From positions 32,036,993-32,100,992 of the forward strand of contig NC_084668.1 of the NCBI RefSeq assembly GCF_028389875.1: DNA of 64,000 nt, in the 5' to 3' direction. Origin of the DNA: Rhea pennata (Eukaryota; Chordata; Aves; Rheiformes; Rheidae). Under the pieces are notes generated by a model, which was not told where the DNA came from, did not search any database, and was given only the letters and a program-made list of their open reading frames with translations. The position numbers and the translations under genes are program-made. Positions 50,953-61,298 of the stretch are shown one piece after another (positions within the stretch are counted from its first letter, which is position 1; every line of letters starts with the position of its first letter).

Positions 50953-51117
50953 ATGCGGAGCGGCGCGGCTGCCTCGTCACGTGGCGGGCGCGGGACGGGG
51001 GGCGCGGGGGGCGGCCGTTGGGGGGCGGCTGTGCGCGGTGCCGCTGCGAGGCCAGGCCCTGGCCCTGGCGCATCCCCCTTTCTTCCTCCTCCTGCTCTTG
51101 AGGCGACCATGCGGCAG
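50953..51117 (+). CDS. Candidate 5' coding exon of an unidentified gene
   Basis: Two ATGs lie in the same frame: 50,953 (G at -3) and 51,109 (context GCGACCATG, A at -3, a strong Kozak match). Both lead to the donor CAG|GTAAAA at 51,118, leaving phase 0. Starting at the second ATG, the exon would encode only M-R-Q before splicing. Starting at the first, it adds a 52-residue Ala/Gly/Arg/Pro-rich leader ending PPPALEAT, typical of translated GC-rich 5' UTR. The shorter start is therefore more likely. The frame stays open past 51,118 to about 51,573, but there it is low-complexity and Arg/Gly-rich and reads as intron. With only three secure residues the gene cannot be named. Transcription would be driven by the surrounding CpG island, and the next exon lies beyond this window or was not recognised. 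Confidence 0.42.
50977..50984. promoter_or_regulatory. E-box (CACGTG)
   Basis: TCACGTGG contains the palindromic CACGTG core bound by USF and MYC/MAX-type factors. It lies within the predicted 5' UTR or leader. Confidence 0.45.
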
Positions 51118-51123
51118 GTAAAA
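51118..51123 (+). other. Predicted splice donor of the first exon
   Basis: CAG|GTAAAA matches the vertebrate donor consensus well (CAG before GT, A at +3 and +4). It follows directly after ATG CGG CAG. Confidence 0.5.
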
Positions 51124-51465
51124 TCCTCCCTGCCCCCTAACGGGGGGACTAGACAGGGGCGGCGGCGGGGCTGTAACGGCCCTCGCCGCTGCGGGCGGGG
51201 AGAGAAGGGGGAAGCGGCGGGAAGCGGCGACTGGTTGGGGGGCGGGGGGCGCCCCCGGGCTCCCGCTGCGCCCGGCGAGCGGGCAAGGCCTGTGCTTGGG
51301 GCGGCGGATCCCCTCGCCGCGGGAAGGGCGTCCCGGGGGGCTTCGGTCGCCCCCCAAGTCGCCCTAGGGCGTAGTGATCGGTCTTCCGCTTCCCTCGTAC
51401 GGCCTTGCTGCCTTTCTCACTTGGATCTGGGAATGCCCCGCGGCGGCGGTGCCGGCTCTTTGTGG

Positions 51466-51473
51466 CCACGTGG
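51466..51473. promoter_or_regulatory. Palindromic E-box CCACGTGG
   Basis: A perfect 8-bp palindrome with a CACGTG core, within the downstream part of the island, probably at the start of intron 1. Confidence 0.45.
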
Positions 51474-52232
51474 AGGCCCCGCGTTGAGGTTCGAGGTGCC
51501 GTCCCTTCCCCTTCCGCAGAGGCTGCACGCAAGTGGTGCGCGCGGCAGCGGCAAGGGCCCCTCTGCGTGTTAGGCCGCCTTTGGGCAGCAGTGACATTAA
51601 ATCTTGCTTGGCCTGACGTGCCTAGGTAGCCTTACAGCTCCAGAAACTGCCCTCAGACCGCAACCTGCATGTAACCCTCAATAATCTAAGGTAGCATCCG
51701 GGTAGATCAAGAGATTTTTGTTGCGGATGTAGTATAATGTACACAGAAACCCTCTGGTCGCGAGCAGGGGTTTACAGGCTGCAGACATCTAAAGACTTGC
51801 TTGGGGGAAAAAATGAACAAAAGGAATAACATTAACTTTTCTCGGTTATTTTTTGTGCTTAAGCTGCTTGGAAACAGTGTATACATGTGCTGAAACTTCA
51901 GAATAAAATTATTCTTTGAAATCTTTGATTGTCTTTTCATTGGGAGGGAGCTTCTGTAGAAACTTTTGTGTCTATTATTTCTTAAACTTCTGCCTCTGTG
52001 ATATATTCTAGGCACTTTCTGAATTACAAATAATTCTAATTTCTGTCACTGTAAGCACTTTGTGTGTAAGTAACAACCATCAGTTTTGTGTTAAGACAGC
52101 ATGTCATACCCTAATACTGAGGGGACCTGGGATACCTGAAACCTGATGCAGCATTGGGAAATTACGCACTGGAAGGCATGGTCAGCTTTCCGAAGTGTGG
52201 AAGTGATTGCTGTCTGATTAACGAAAGTAGTT

Positions 52233-52266
52233 ACTGGGGAGTGTTCCAACTGGGGAGTGTTCCAAC
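52233..52266 (+). repeat. 16-bp tandem duplication
   Basis: The unit actggggagtgttcca occurs at 52233-52248 and 52249-52264, followed by two bases of a third copy. Perfect identity suggests a young slippage event. Confidence 0.88.
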
Positions 52267-52887
52267 GGGTATGTTTTAGAGTTCCTTTGGATTGTAACAG
52301 TTAAAGTAACTTAAGATTTTAAAATGGGAAAACCTGTTTTTGTACCAAAAAAAAACTATACAAAGGAAGTTTATTCTATTTTAAAGGGAATACACTTTTT
52401 AAACTAAAGAATGTGCTTTCATTGGATGAATTAAGGAGAAGGTACTCATTGTGGACTAGTGAGGCATACTGCTCTAATTTCAAAACAGTTATTAATGATT
52501 ACTTCTTAGGTTGATATTTTGCACAGTATAAGAAAGTTCTGTGAAAAAGTTCTGTGGTTCCTGATAATGGTCAAAACCAATGTGCTTAAACTTTTCTAAC
52601 TATCTTTGTTCTAAAATAAATGTTTATTAATAAAATAGCTTCTTCTAGTGTTTTCTGCAGTGATTCTTCTTCAAACTGCTTTCAACACTTTCATATGTTT
52701 TTGAGGAAAAAAAATGCAGGCGTGTACTCTATTTGGAAAAGAGGCTAGAGCCTGTATATAGAGTAGGAATAAGTTGTATATATTTTACGAGATTAATTGT
52801 GGTGGTTCTATAGGGGAATATGCTCTAGTGTCCACCAAAGATAGATGAAGAAGGATTGTACACAGTTGCCTATCTGGAATATTAATA

Positions 52888-52960
52888 AATCCATAAAATG
52901 AAACTCTGTAAAGTATTTGGCCGTGTTTATCAACTACTGTTGTTTGCAGAGCATTGAAAC
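52888..52960 (+). repeat. Dispersed intronic repeat, copy 1
   Basis: Aligns in the same orientation with 57,097-57,165. Shared features in order: aatccat, then aaatg, then the identical 18-mer tttggccgtgtttatcaa (52916-52933), then a looser match ending at gcattg. The colinear match with small gaps suggests an old interspersed element or a segmental duplication, not a chance word. Family unknown. Confidence 0.6.
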
Positions 52961-55900
52961 ATCAGAAACTTAAAATATTACAGCTGTTCTTAAAAAAGGA
53001 AGCAGATTGTTACCAAGTGGGTTTCACAATTACAGTTAAAAGTTATCAAAAGGTATACAATGCATGAAAAATGAAAAGTGAAACTCTCAGTGAAACACTG
53101 TATTTCTGCCTATTGAAAAAATTTATCTGAAAAATTGAAGTGTTTTCATGTAAGTCTTTCTGTACTTTCAAGGCTGGATTAAATAGAATAAATCAGATAG
53201 TTTGTAGTAAGTATCCACCTAAAATGTGCAAAAGAAAAAAGTTACAGTTTTAAAAATGGTGCAAATGCAGTCACAGTCTTAGCTATATTTGTTTCTCCCA
53301 CTAAATAAAAAAAATCTAGTGAAAATAAATCATCTTGGTAGTTTAGGAATATTCTGGAAATTTTACTTTCGGTTAAAGCATGGATCCTGATAACAATCTA
53401 CTATAATGCTGAGAAATACTCATTTTTAACTAGCAGTCCTGAACCAAGATTTATGTGACTTACATACATATACATCTCCTAGAACAATACAATATCCATT
53501 TTCCAGAATTATATCCTGAAAATTCTTCCAGCCAGAGAATATTGAGTACTTACGGTATTTAGGCCTTAATATATTAATAAATCATTCCCTTTAAATTTTT
53601 ACTATGAAGCCTTGTTAAAGCTATTTACATATGTTTTTATGTAGTTCAATTTGCACAAATAAGATAAAGGTATACACGTGGGGAAAAAAAGATGAATGCA
53701 TTCAGACTGCCATAGACTTCCTTTGTAGTTCTTTACTAAACAAGCAACTGTAATTTAGATATTTCTGTACTTGCTGCAGTATAACTTGGATAGCTGATAT
53801 GAATAGGAGCAAATCTAGTATAGTTTTACAGAAACTATGTTACAGTTTTACAGAAATTAAAACTTTCTTTTAATGGTATGATGAATATCTAAGTCAGTCT
53901 GGATTTGGAAACAGTTGTCTTTTTTGTCAAATGGAATACTTGCTGAATTCAAATTACAGAAGTTGCTTAAAAGTGAAGCTCCATTTGCATTTTTTGTAAG
54001 TTAAAATTTAGGCCTTAACTGTGGCGAAATCAAGTGGAGGGATCATTGCATCTTTAAAAATACGTTACAGAATCAGTGGTGGGCAGACATAGTACACATA
54101 GGAACAATGGAAAACATCGGTGTCAGAACAAGAAAACCGTTGCTCATTACGTTTCCTACACAGTTTGACTCTCAGACAATTGTCAGAACATTTGCTAGCA
54201 CTTCTTAAAACATGTTTCCAGAATTATCAAATGACCGTGTCCTGTTTTTTTTGTTTAATCCTAGGAGACAGTTTCAAAGAAGGAAAGATAAATCGCTGTA
54301 CTGCTGTTTTCTTTGTATAGGTACGCTTTTCACAGGATTAAACTTCAGGGACAGAGAGTTCTGTGAGTTTAAGAATTCATGCCCTATTGGGAGCAACTTC
54401 TGTTCTCTGGGAGTCCAACTTAATTTAGAACAAACATTTAAAATACAATTCTAGTGTATGAAGAATATTCATCACTGGGAGTGGGCTGCTGCAGTTATCT
54501 TAAATGAGAATAGTATTTTTAGCTTGCTGATAGAGGCCTGAAGCAAGACCTGATGTGGAAAGACTTCAGATCATTTTTATAAATTTCATAGCTAGGTCAT
54601 TTGTAAATTGCAGCTGAGGTACTATTTTAAAATACACCTAAAAAGTATAATGAGGAAATGTGTTCCAATTAAGTTAAGCTACAAAAAAGAGCAAGTTTTT
54701 TTCTTGGTATCAAGAACTGATCAAAATGCTGAAAACAACGTCTGGCCTACATTATAGTCTTCTAAAAGAAAAAAGGAAAGAAGATAAGTGCTTTGTCAGT
54801 CCACTTATTAAGAATGTTCTGTGTGCCTCTGCATCAGTGCTGTTTCTCTCGGATTTTTGGTGTAATGTAAGTCAGAGGAAAAAGGAGGAAAGAGAAAAAT
54901 AATTGTTCCATGTCATTTGTGTTTTGTTACCTCTTGCGATAATTCAAACCACCTACAAGTTTTAATACTCGAAAGCTGGAGGCCAACATGAAGGGCCAGG
55001 AAGACAGTGGGGTTTTTTTTTGTCTGTCTCAAAAGCTTACGGGAAGGAGGAGTGTTGAAATTACGTGACGAGTGTTGTAGAGAAACAGGGTTCATTATAT
55101 TGGAAATGTTTTCGTCTTCTAGGTATTACATTGTGCTGCTTCATCTTCCATCTTTCCGTTTCTGACTTCTGTCTCACTGCAGAGGAGGAATGACTCAGCT
55201 GTTGTCTTTTTTTTCTCTCAGCTGCTGATAACCTACGAGAGCTTTATTCTTCTCTGACTGTAACTGTTTTAGCTTTCCTATAGCTTGCTTGTTGCTTTCC
55301 GGAGCAGTAGGATGAGAGTGAAGAGACTGTTAGCTTTACTAATACGAAATTAGACTGCTGCTAAAATTGATGAACCTGTTAGAACCTATTTATACTGAGT
55401 TGCCTATTGGAAGGTCTGAATATAGATATTGTATGTTACCGCTGCTGTGTGAAAAACAGGAACAAAGTGAGAAATATTTTTGAATGTATTTTGAGCATCA
55501 GCAAAGTGAAGCTTGCAAGCTGTGGACCAATCTACTTCTGTTTGTTAGAAATTCTTGGCTGTTGTAAAAACAAATAAATAAAGTAATAAAAAAGTAACAA
55601 AATGAGCGTGCCGGGTTTCGAAGAACAGTCCTGAGAGAAATCTTGATTTCATTTATGAGGAACGGATCTGTGATCTTATGATGAAGTTTGCTATAGAAAA
55701 TTTCCCCATTTTTTTTCTGTGTTGATAATCACATCAGTATTAAATAAAATATCAATTATGTACAAAATGTAGAATGTTAACTAGAGACTAATTAGAGTTG
55801 TATAGCTTCTGAACTGTTAAAGTGCAGAAAACTGATTCCTTAGGCATTCAATTCAGTCCTTAAGTCGCGTAGAGACTTCAGTAGTCGCTGATACAAGGTG

Positions 55901-57096
55901 GTTAAATCAATTGATCTAGAATTGAGATAAAGTCTGCATAATATTAGAAGTTAATGAATAACTATGATCCTGTCTAAATAAACTCATTAAGCAATTGAAG
56001 TTCTGTTTAAAAAAAAATCATATGGTTAGACTTTTTTAAAAAAGGTTAAATGCCCATGTAAGATGAAAAGTACTTCTGATTAAATATATAAGAAGGAGTT
56101 TTTATGGAAGGCTGCTGGATTTGAATAATATTTTATAAAGATACATCTCAGCAGTGATGTACACTAAATTTTCGTTCACTGTTTCTGCATGTAGGTTATA
56201 AACACTTTAGAAATAGTTTCCAATCACTGTCACTAGTAAAGGCTGCTATAAAAAACCATGAAGTCCAGATAGGTGATACCATATAATACATGTGTAAAGA
56301 TACATACATCAGTGTTACCTGACTTGTGCCACATTCATAAACTGATCTTTGTGCATTTTTATTATAGCTGGATTTTTATTATACTGTATTGTGATGGTTA
56401 TTAAATGGATTAAAATAATGCTTTTAATTCTGAAGGATAACTAGAAATGATAATTGATTTACAGCTGGTGACTGTGTATCTATAAATAGTCTTTCCTTAT
56501 CCAAGGTAATTACTGTTGATGGTGTGCAGCCATGTCCAAGTTGGATAGTCAAAGCTAAAGCAAAACAAAGGAAAAGTGTAGGTAATCTCCTTTAAAGTAT
56601 TCTTTAGTAACTTCTACTCAGTGTGATTATTCGTGTGATTATTTTTTGGTGTTTTGGTCTTTGCTAATACTGATTTGCCTTTTAAATATGCTTTTTAAAT
56701 GAGACTGAGTAGCAGGATGAATTCCAGAATGACTGTTTCTAAGGATGTTCACAGTAGCAACTATATGTTACTTTTGCAACTGAATGTTAGATTTAACTCA
56801 TGTTGCAGAATAACTGCAACATTGCACAGCCAGGTATTTCCTGTAAGGAGGAGCAGCAAGCAAGTATGCATCTAAGTCAGATTAAAGTTTATTGTGCAGT
56901 ATATGCACTGATTTATTCATACCATATACAGAGCAGTCCAGAAGAGCCTCCTTAAATAGTCAGGTGGATTATTGGCCTGTAAATTTTTTAACTGATGATT
57001 ATGTTACTTCTGAATGCTCTACATAACTTCTGTAATGCATTCCTGTAAAGAAAGACCACTTTTTATCAGGGCTGCGCTACTTCGATAAGTGCTCCC

Positions 57097-57165
57097 AATC
57101 CATGAAATGCAAGCTATGTCATTTTGGCCGTGTTTATCAAGTAGTTGTGGAGTATAGAAGCATTG
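57097..57165 (+). repeat. Dispersed intronic repeat, copy 2
   Basis: Partner of 52,888-52,960, with the identical 18-mer at 57123-57140. Outside the core the two copies differ at roughly a third of positions by eye, so the duplication is not recent unless the core is under constraint. Confidence 0.6.
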
Positions 57166-60100
57166 TGTTTATTGCTGGCCTCACAGTCTGTCTGTAGAAA
57201 ACAGCACCTCTGCCTAAAAGTACAGTTCTAAATACTAGCTTATGTTAAAACTTAAGAAATATGCTGTTTGGCTGCAGTCCCAATAATGTGATAGCCTTGC
57301 ATTGTTGTATTTTAATACTAAAAATTATTTCCATTTATTTAATGTCTGTTATGATACTTAAGCAATATAGACTTGCAGTCATTACTCTTCTGGAGGGCAT
57401 ATGAGGCTGTTACCTAGCAGAGACATTGTATTACATTAACAGTGCTTTGATTGTCCAGCTCTCAGCACTTAGGTACCTTCTACTTCCATTAACTACAGTA
57501 AATACACAATAGTTACAGTATGAACTGTATATAGTTTAGCTTTTTACTATAATATGCCCATAGCTAATTTTTTAATGTTTGTAATATAGTCTAGACTTGC
57601 ATTTTATTTGCTTGTTATCAAATTGCCTAAATTGCCTTTCATGCTAAAACTTCTTGCCATTAAAATAGTTCAGGTTACTTTGTATAAAAAGTTAGTGTCT
57701 CTGTACTGCAGGTAAAAGATTGAGTTATGTAAAGTGTATATGTAGTCTAGATTTATACATCCATATGTTAAAGAGTAAAATGCAGAGTCCTAGCAAAGCT
57801 TCATTTGTAGTGGCTTTGGGCAAAACTTCTTATGCTAGTTTTGCTAATCATGTGTGTGTTCAACAGTAGGGAGAAGCATGTGAAGAGGGTTTTGTGCTGA
57901 CTCTTAGAAGGATGTGTTAGAGTAAGATGCTTTAATATGAATGCAGAAACAATGGTAAATTATTATTACACACTATCCTTTTTGTACCAGACTTTATGGT
58001 TCAAATTAGTTCCTGTAAACTGGTAGTGAACAGCTGTAGCTAAACTTTGTAAAAATATCACTGTCTTTGAAGAGTATACTTTGTCTCCTTGCATTCCACA
58101 TGGAAATCACTGCTTTGTCAGTGCTCATATGCTTCTAATGAAGACATATTACAGTCCTTCTTAATCTTTGATACGTAAGAACACATCTCATAGTATAATT
58201 GCTTTACAGTTTAAACGAGGAACCCATTTATGAAAAGGTAGTGGTTTGATTTTTTTTTTATGGCTTTTTGTTAATTGGACTGGGGACAAATCAAATTTGC
58301 ATCTTGGAGTAAGAGAATGTGCTGCTATTGGGTTCTTGAAGTAATAATAAAATTGGAAAAATACTAACTGTTACTTCTTTAGGGAAATTTCTAACAAATT
58401 CATGTTTTGGAATTTACTGTGTCACTGTTGCTTTATTGCCAACTATAAATTAAGAATATGAACTTGAAATTACCTTCCAAGACAAGTGCTGCTCACATTT
58501 CCTAACTAGAGTATTCTCAAAAGGTGAGAGGAGTACAATGTTCTTCAAATTTAAACTATGAAAAGATGTTAAACTTTTGGCTTGATTTTGGTTTGTATTT
58601 TACCGAATGTGTCATACAGTAGCTCCAAGCAGTGACTGAATAGTAGTGAAATACTACAACGATGTTCTGCTGTTTTCTTGTCTGTGCAAATGTTTTTTTT
58701 AATTTTCTTGACAAAATGTGGCAATTTTGCCTCACAGTCTTATCACCAGCAGTATACGTTTTAAACCTTAAATTTATGTTATCAAGGTTTAAGCTGAACA
58801 CTAGAAAAAGCAGATAGTTTAATGGGAAATTTTTGAACAGTGAATTTAGTTTACCAGACAGGATAAGAATGTTAGGTATTTTTGCCTATTTGTTGTCCTT
58901 TGCATTGAGGATACAGTTATGTTCGCTAAAGATAAGATACATTGCTAACCTTATAAAATTACTAGAAGTAGTATTTCAACTTTAATTATTCTGGACATCA
59001 GGCTAGGAGACAATTTGAGATCTATCAAGGTCTCCAATATCTCTCAGGGACTGTGGTACAGCAGTAACTAGCTGTGAATGCCAAATGTAGGTTTTGGTGC
59101 CAAATAGACAAGATGCGCATTGAAGTAGTTTGACTTCTTAACCCAGCAATTAGGTAGCCTTTTAGGAGATGACATTTTGTTTTAGTGACTAGTTATCTTA
59201 ACAACCTGTAGAAATTTCTATGATGAGGATCTTAAGATTCACAAGAAACTGTTAAGCATTTTTTTTCTGCATAGAAATAAGAAAAATAAAGTCTCAGACT
59301 TTTTAACAATGCACACAAGAAGTGTTCAGGTATCTTCAGCTGCTGTTAACTATATAGTCAAAGGCTTGTCTGCTTTCAGGATTAAACTCTCAAATTGCTT
59401 TTGTTTAATGTTATTTTTAACTATTTTAGGTACTTACTATTCAATGAAACATATTTGGAGGTATAGATGGATTGTAACCATATTGATTCTTGACCAGCTG
59501 TTCTGGTAGGTTTTAATTTCGCTGACGTTCATCAGTTTGATAGACTTCAATTTGTTTACCTCGTGGTTTAAACTGACTTTTCCCACAAGTCTATTTTGTT
59601 CTCTTAATTAGTTAAATATGTAGTCTGAAATGCAGTAGTTTTAAGTGGCTTGATTTTGCAGGAAAGATGTTCAATTCTGATCACATATTGTGCTTACCTT
59701 GGATAGCTTTATTATGATCAAAGTCAAGTATATTGTGTCTATATAGTGCTCAGCAGACTGGAAGAGGCTGATCTGCTGTCAGTTACAGTAGCAAAAGGAG
59801 AGGGAGGGAGGATTTTTTAACAGAAAAAAATGTTGATTCCACTATACAAGAATAATAAACGCTTTGTTGCAGAAAATCATGTTTCTTTTCTGAGAACCTT
59901 AAATATTTTTGAAGTTGAACCGATGGAATAAAGGTCACAACCTACCCATGACCATTGAAATTTAGAGCTAGAGTCCAGTTTTCATTCTTTTCAGCTCATC
60001 AGTGGCAAAGAGCATAATAAAACATCTTTCTTGGAGAAATTTGATAACCTGTGGTTTCAGTGGTAGGATGCCAAACCATTTCTGTCCTTCACACAGAGAA

Positions 60101-60897
60101 AAATCGAAGATTTTTTTTTTATGCCACCCTTTGCAGAATATACCTCTTGATTAGTCAGATAGTCTTGTTCTTCTGAAATACTTAATCTGTTTTGCAATAC
60201 ACTTCCTGATCACTTGTGTTAAAGAGACAGCAAGTAACTCTTTTTGTTTCTTGTACCTTATTATGACTATAGAAATGAGAATTCTTAATTTTTTAAAAAA
60301 TTAATACTGGCAAAATCACAACAATTATGTTCACTTTTTTTTTCATCCATCATTATTAACTAGATTTGTCCAGTTTCAGATGATTGGGAGAATGATTGAA
60401 GTAGTGGAGTCCTGATAAAAAGTGGTCTTTCTTTTTGCAGGAATGGGTTATAGAAATTACATAAAGCCTTGAGAAGTAATGTAATCATGTAAATTGAAGA
60501 AAGTCCTCAAACCAAAAAAATAAAAAAAGTTAAAGCTACATTTTCATTCAGCAGTTTCAAAATTGAGTCTCTGTGAAGTTGTTTTAATGCTGTGTTAAGA
60601 AAGATTAATAAGTTATCTTAGTCAGATTTGCTCTGATTTTGAAGAGTGATTCTTGAAGCCAATTAGCATTTATATCAGCTTAAATGATTGTCTCAGTCAT
60701 CACACAGTCCTATAATGAGCAGCTGTCTAGGTCTTTAACAGTAATCTTTGCTAAAATAAATGAGAGCCAGGTAATGTCATGACCTCTAGTGAGGTCTTAC
60801 TTAGAATGGGGTGGGAATGACGAATTTCTGTTCAGCTGGGCGTTCACCTGGAGGATCTCCATGATAAAATACGACTATTCTGTATCGCAGGTCAAAC

Positions 60898-60917
60898 TGG
60901 TTACATGTACGTAACCA
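60898..60917. repeat. Inverted repeat, 7-bp arms
   Basis: Arms tggttac and gtaacca flank the 6-base atgtac. It lies about 340 bp left of the transposase-like piece. A relation to a transposon end is not shown. Confidence 0.6.
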
Positions 60918-61256
60918 ATTTGGAACCTGTGCAACCTTTGTATGGGTTGTGGAGCAAAGACAGCTGTGGCAGCCAAGTTGAGACTTCAGTGCTCTCAGCA
61001 GTTGCCTGTTCTGTCACAAATGCCCTTCACACCTATAGAAAAGAATGGTTAGATGAGGAGGTAGCAGTAATACGCTTGCTTGGTACTCTGAGACAATGAA
61101 TATACTAACAGGAATTTGAATGTCATGTTGACAGACGGCCTTATAAAAGTCGACAGAGATGGTTCATTATTTAAATCTCCTTTTTAAAAATACATCAGTA
61201 TTATCTCTTGTCATATAAATAATTTGCAACCTTTAAATTCTAGAAATGTGCATTTA

Positions 61257-61298
61257 GCATCTTAATCTCCAGACATTAATCCAGCAGAGCACTTGTGA
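61257..61298 (+). mobile_element. Possible Tc1-family transposase remnant
   Basis: One frame reads A-S-stop-SPDINPAEHL-stop-K. The Tc1 family of DNA transposons carries a conserved SPDLNPIE(N/H)LW motif around the last catalytic acidic residue. Eight of the ten residues here agree, and the two stops sit where that motif usually has Q and W: TAA could come from CAA, and TGA from TGG, by single transitions. This is what a long-dead copy would look like. Against it, I could not find the preceding DNDPKHT-type motif in the 100-150 bases upstream, nor terminal inverted repeats, so only a short piece would survive. Chance similarity is not excluded. If real, it is a non-functional relic. Confidence 0.4.

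Larger units (their letters stand above)
50110..51600. promoter_or_regulatory. CpG-island promoter
   Basis: Base composition changes abruptly near 50,110 from AT-rich to very GC-rich with dense CpG, and returns to AT-rich after about 51,600. This is the only such island in the window and marks an active or poised RNA polymerase II promoter. It contains GC boxes (GGGGCGGGG at 50,555 and GGGGCGGG at 50,880), a YY1-like site, a partial NRF1-like TGCGCATTGG near 50,581, two CACGTG E-boxes and a TATA-like box. Several splice-donor-like sites on the + strand (GTAAGC at 50,675, GTGAGG at 50,848, GTAAAA at 51,118) point to transcription to the right with possible alternative first exons. The YY1-like word is read in its usual orientation on the minus strand, so divergent transcription is possible. 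Confidence 0.93.

Noticed and set aside
50073..51110. 345-codon minus-strand open frame across the CpG island
   Set aside because: Stop codons are AT-rich, so GC-rich islands stay open in several frames. The peptide is Pro/Arg/Ala low complexity, and other frames on both strands are equally open.
50809..51573. 254-codon plus-strand frame taken as one protein
   Set aside because: It begins at a non-ATG codon and runs through the donor at 51,118 into Arg/Gly-rich low complexity. Only the part before 51,118 is a plausible exon.
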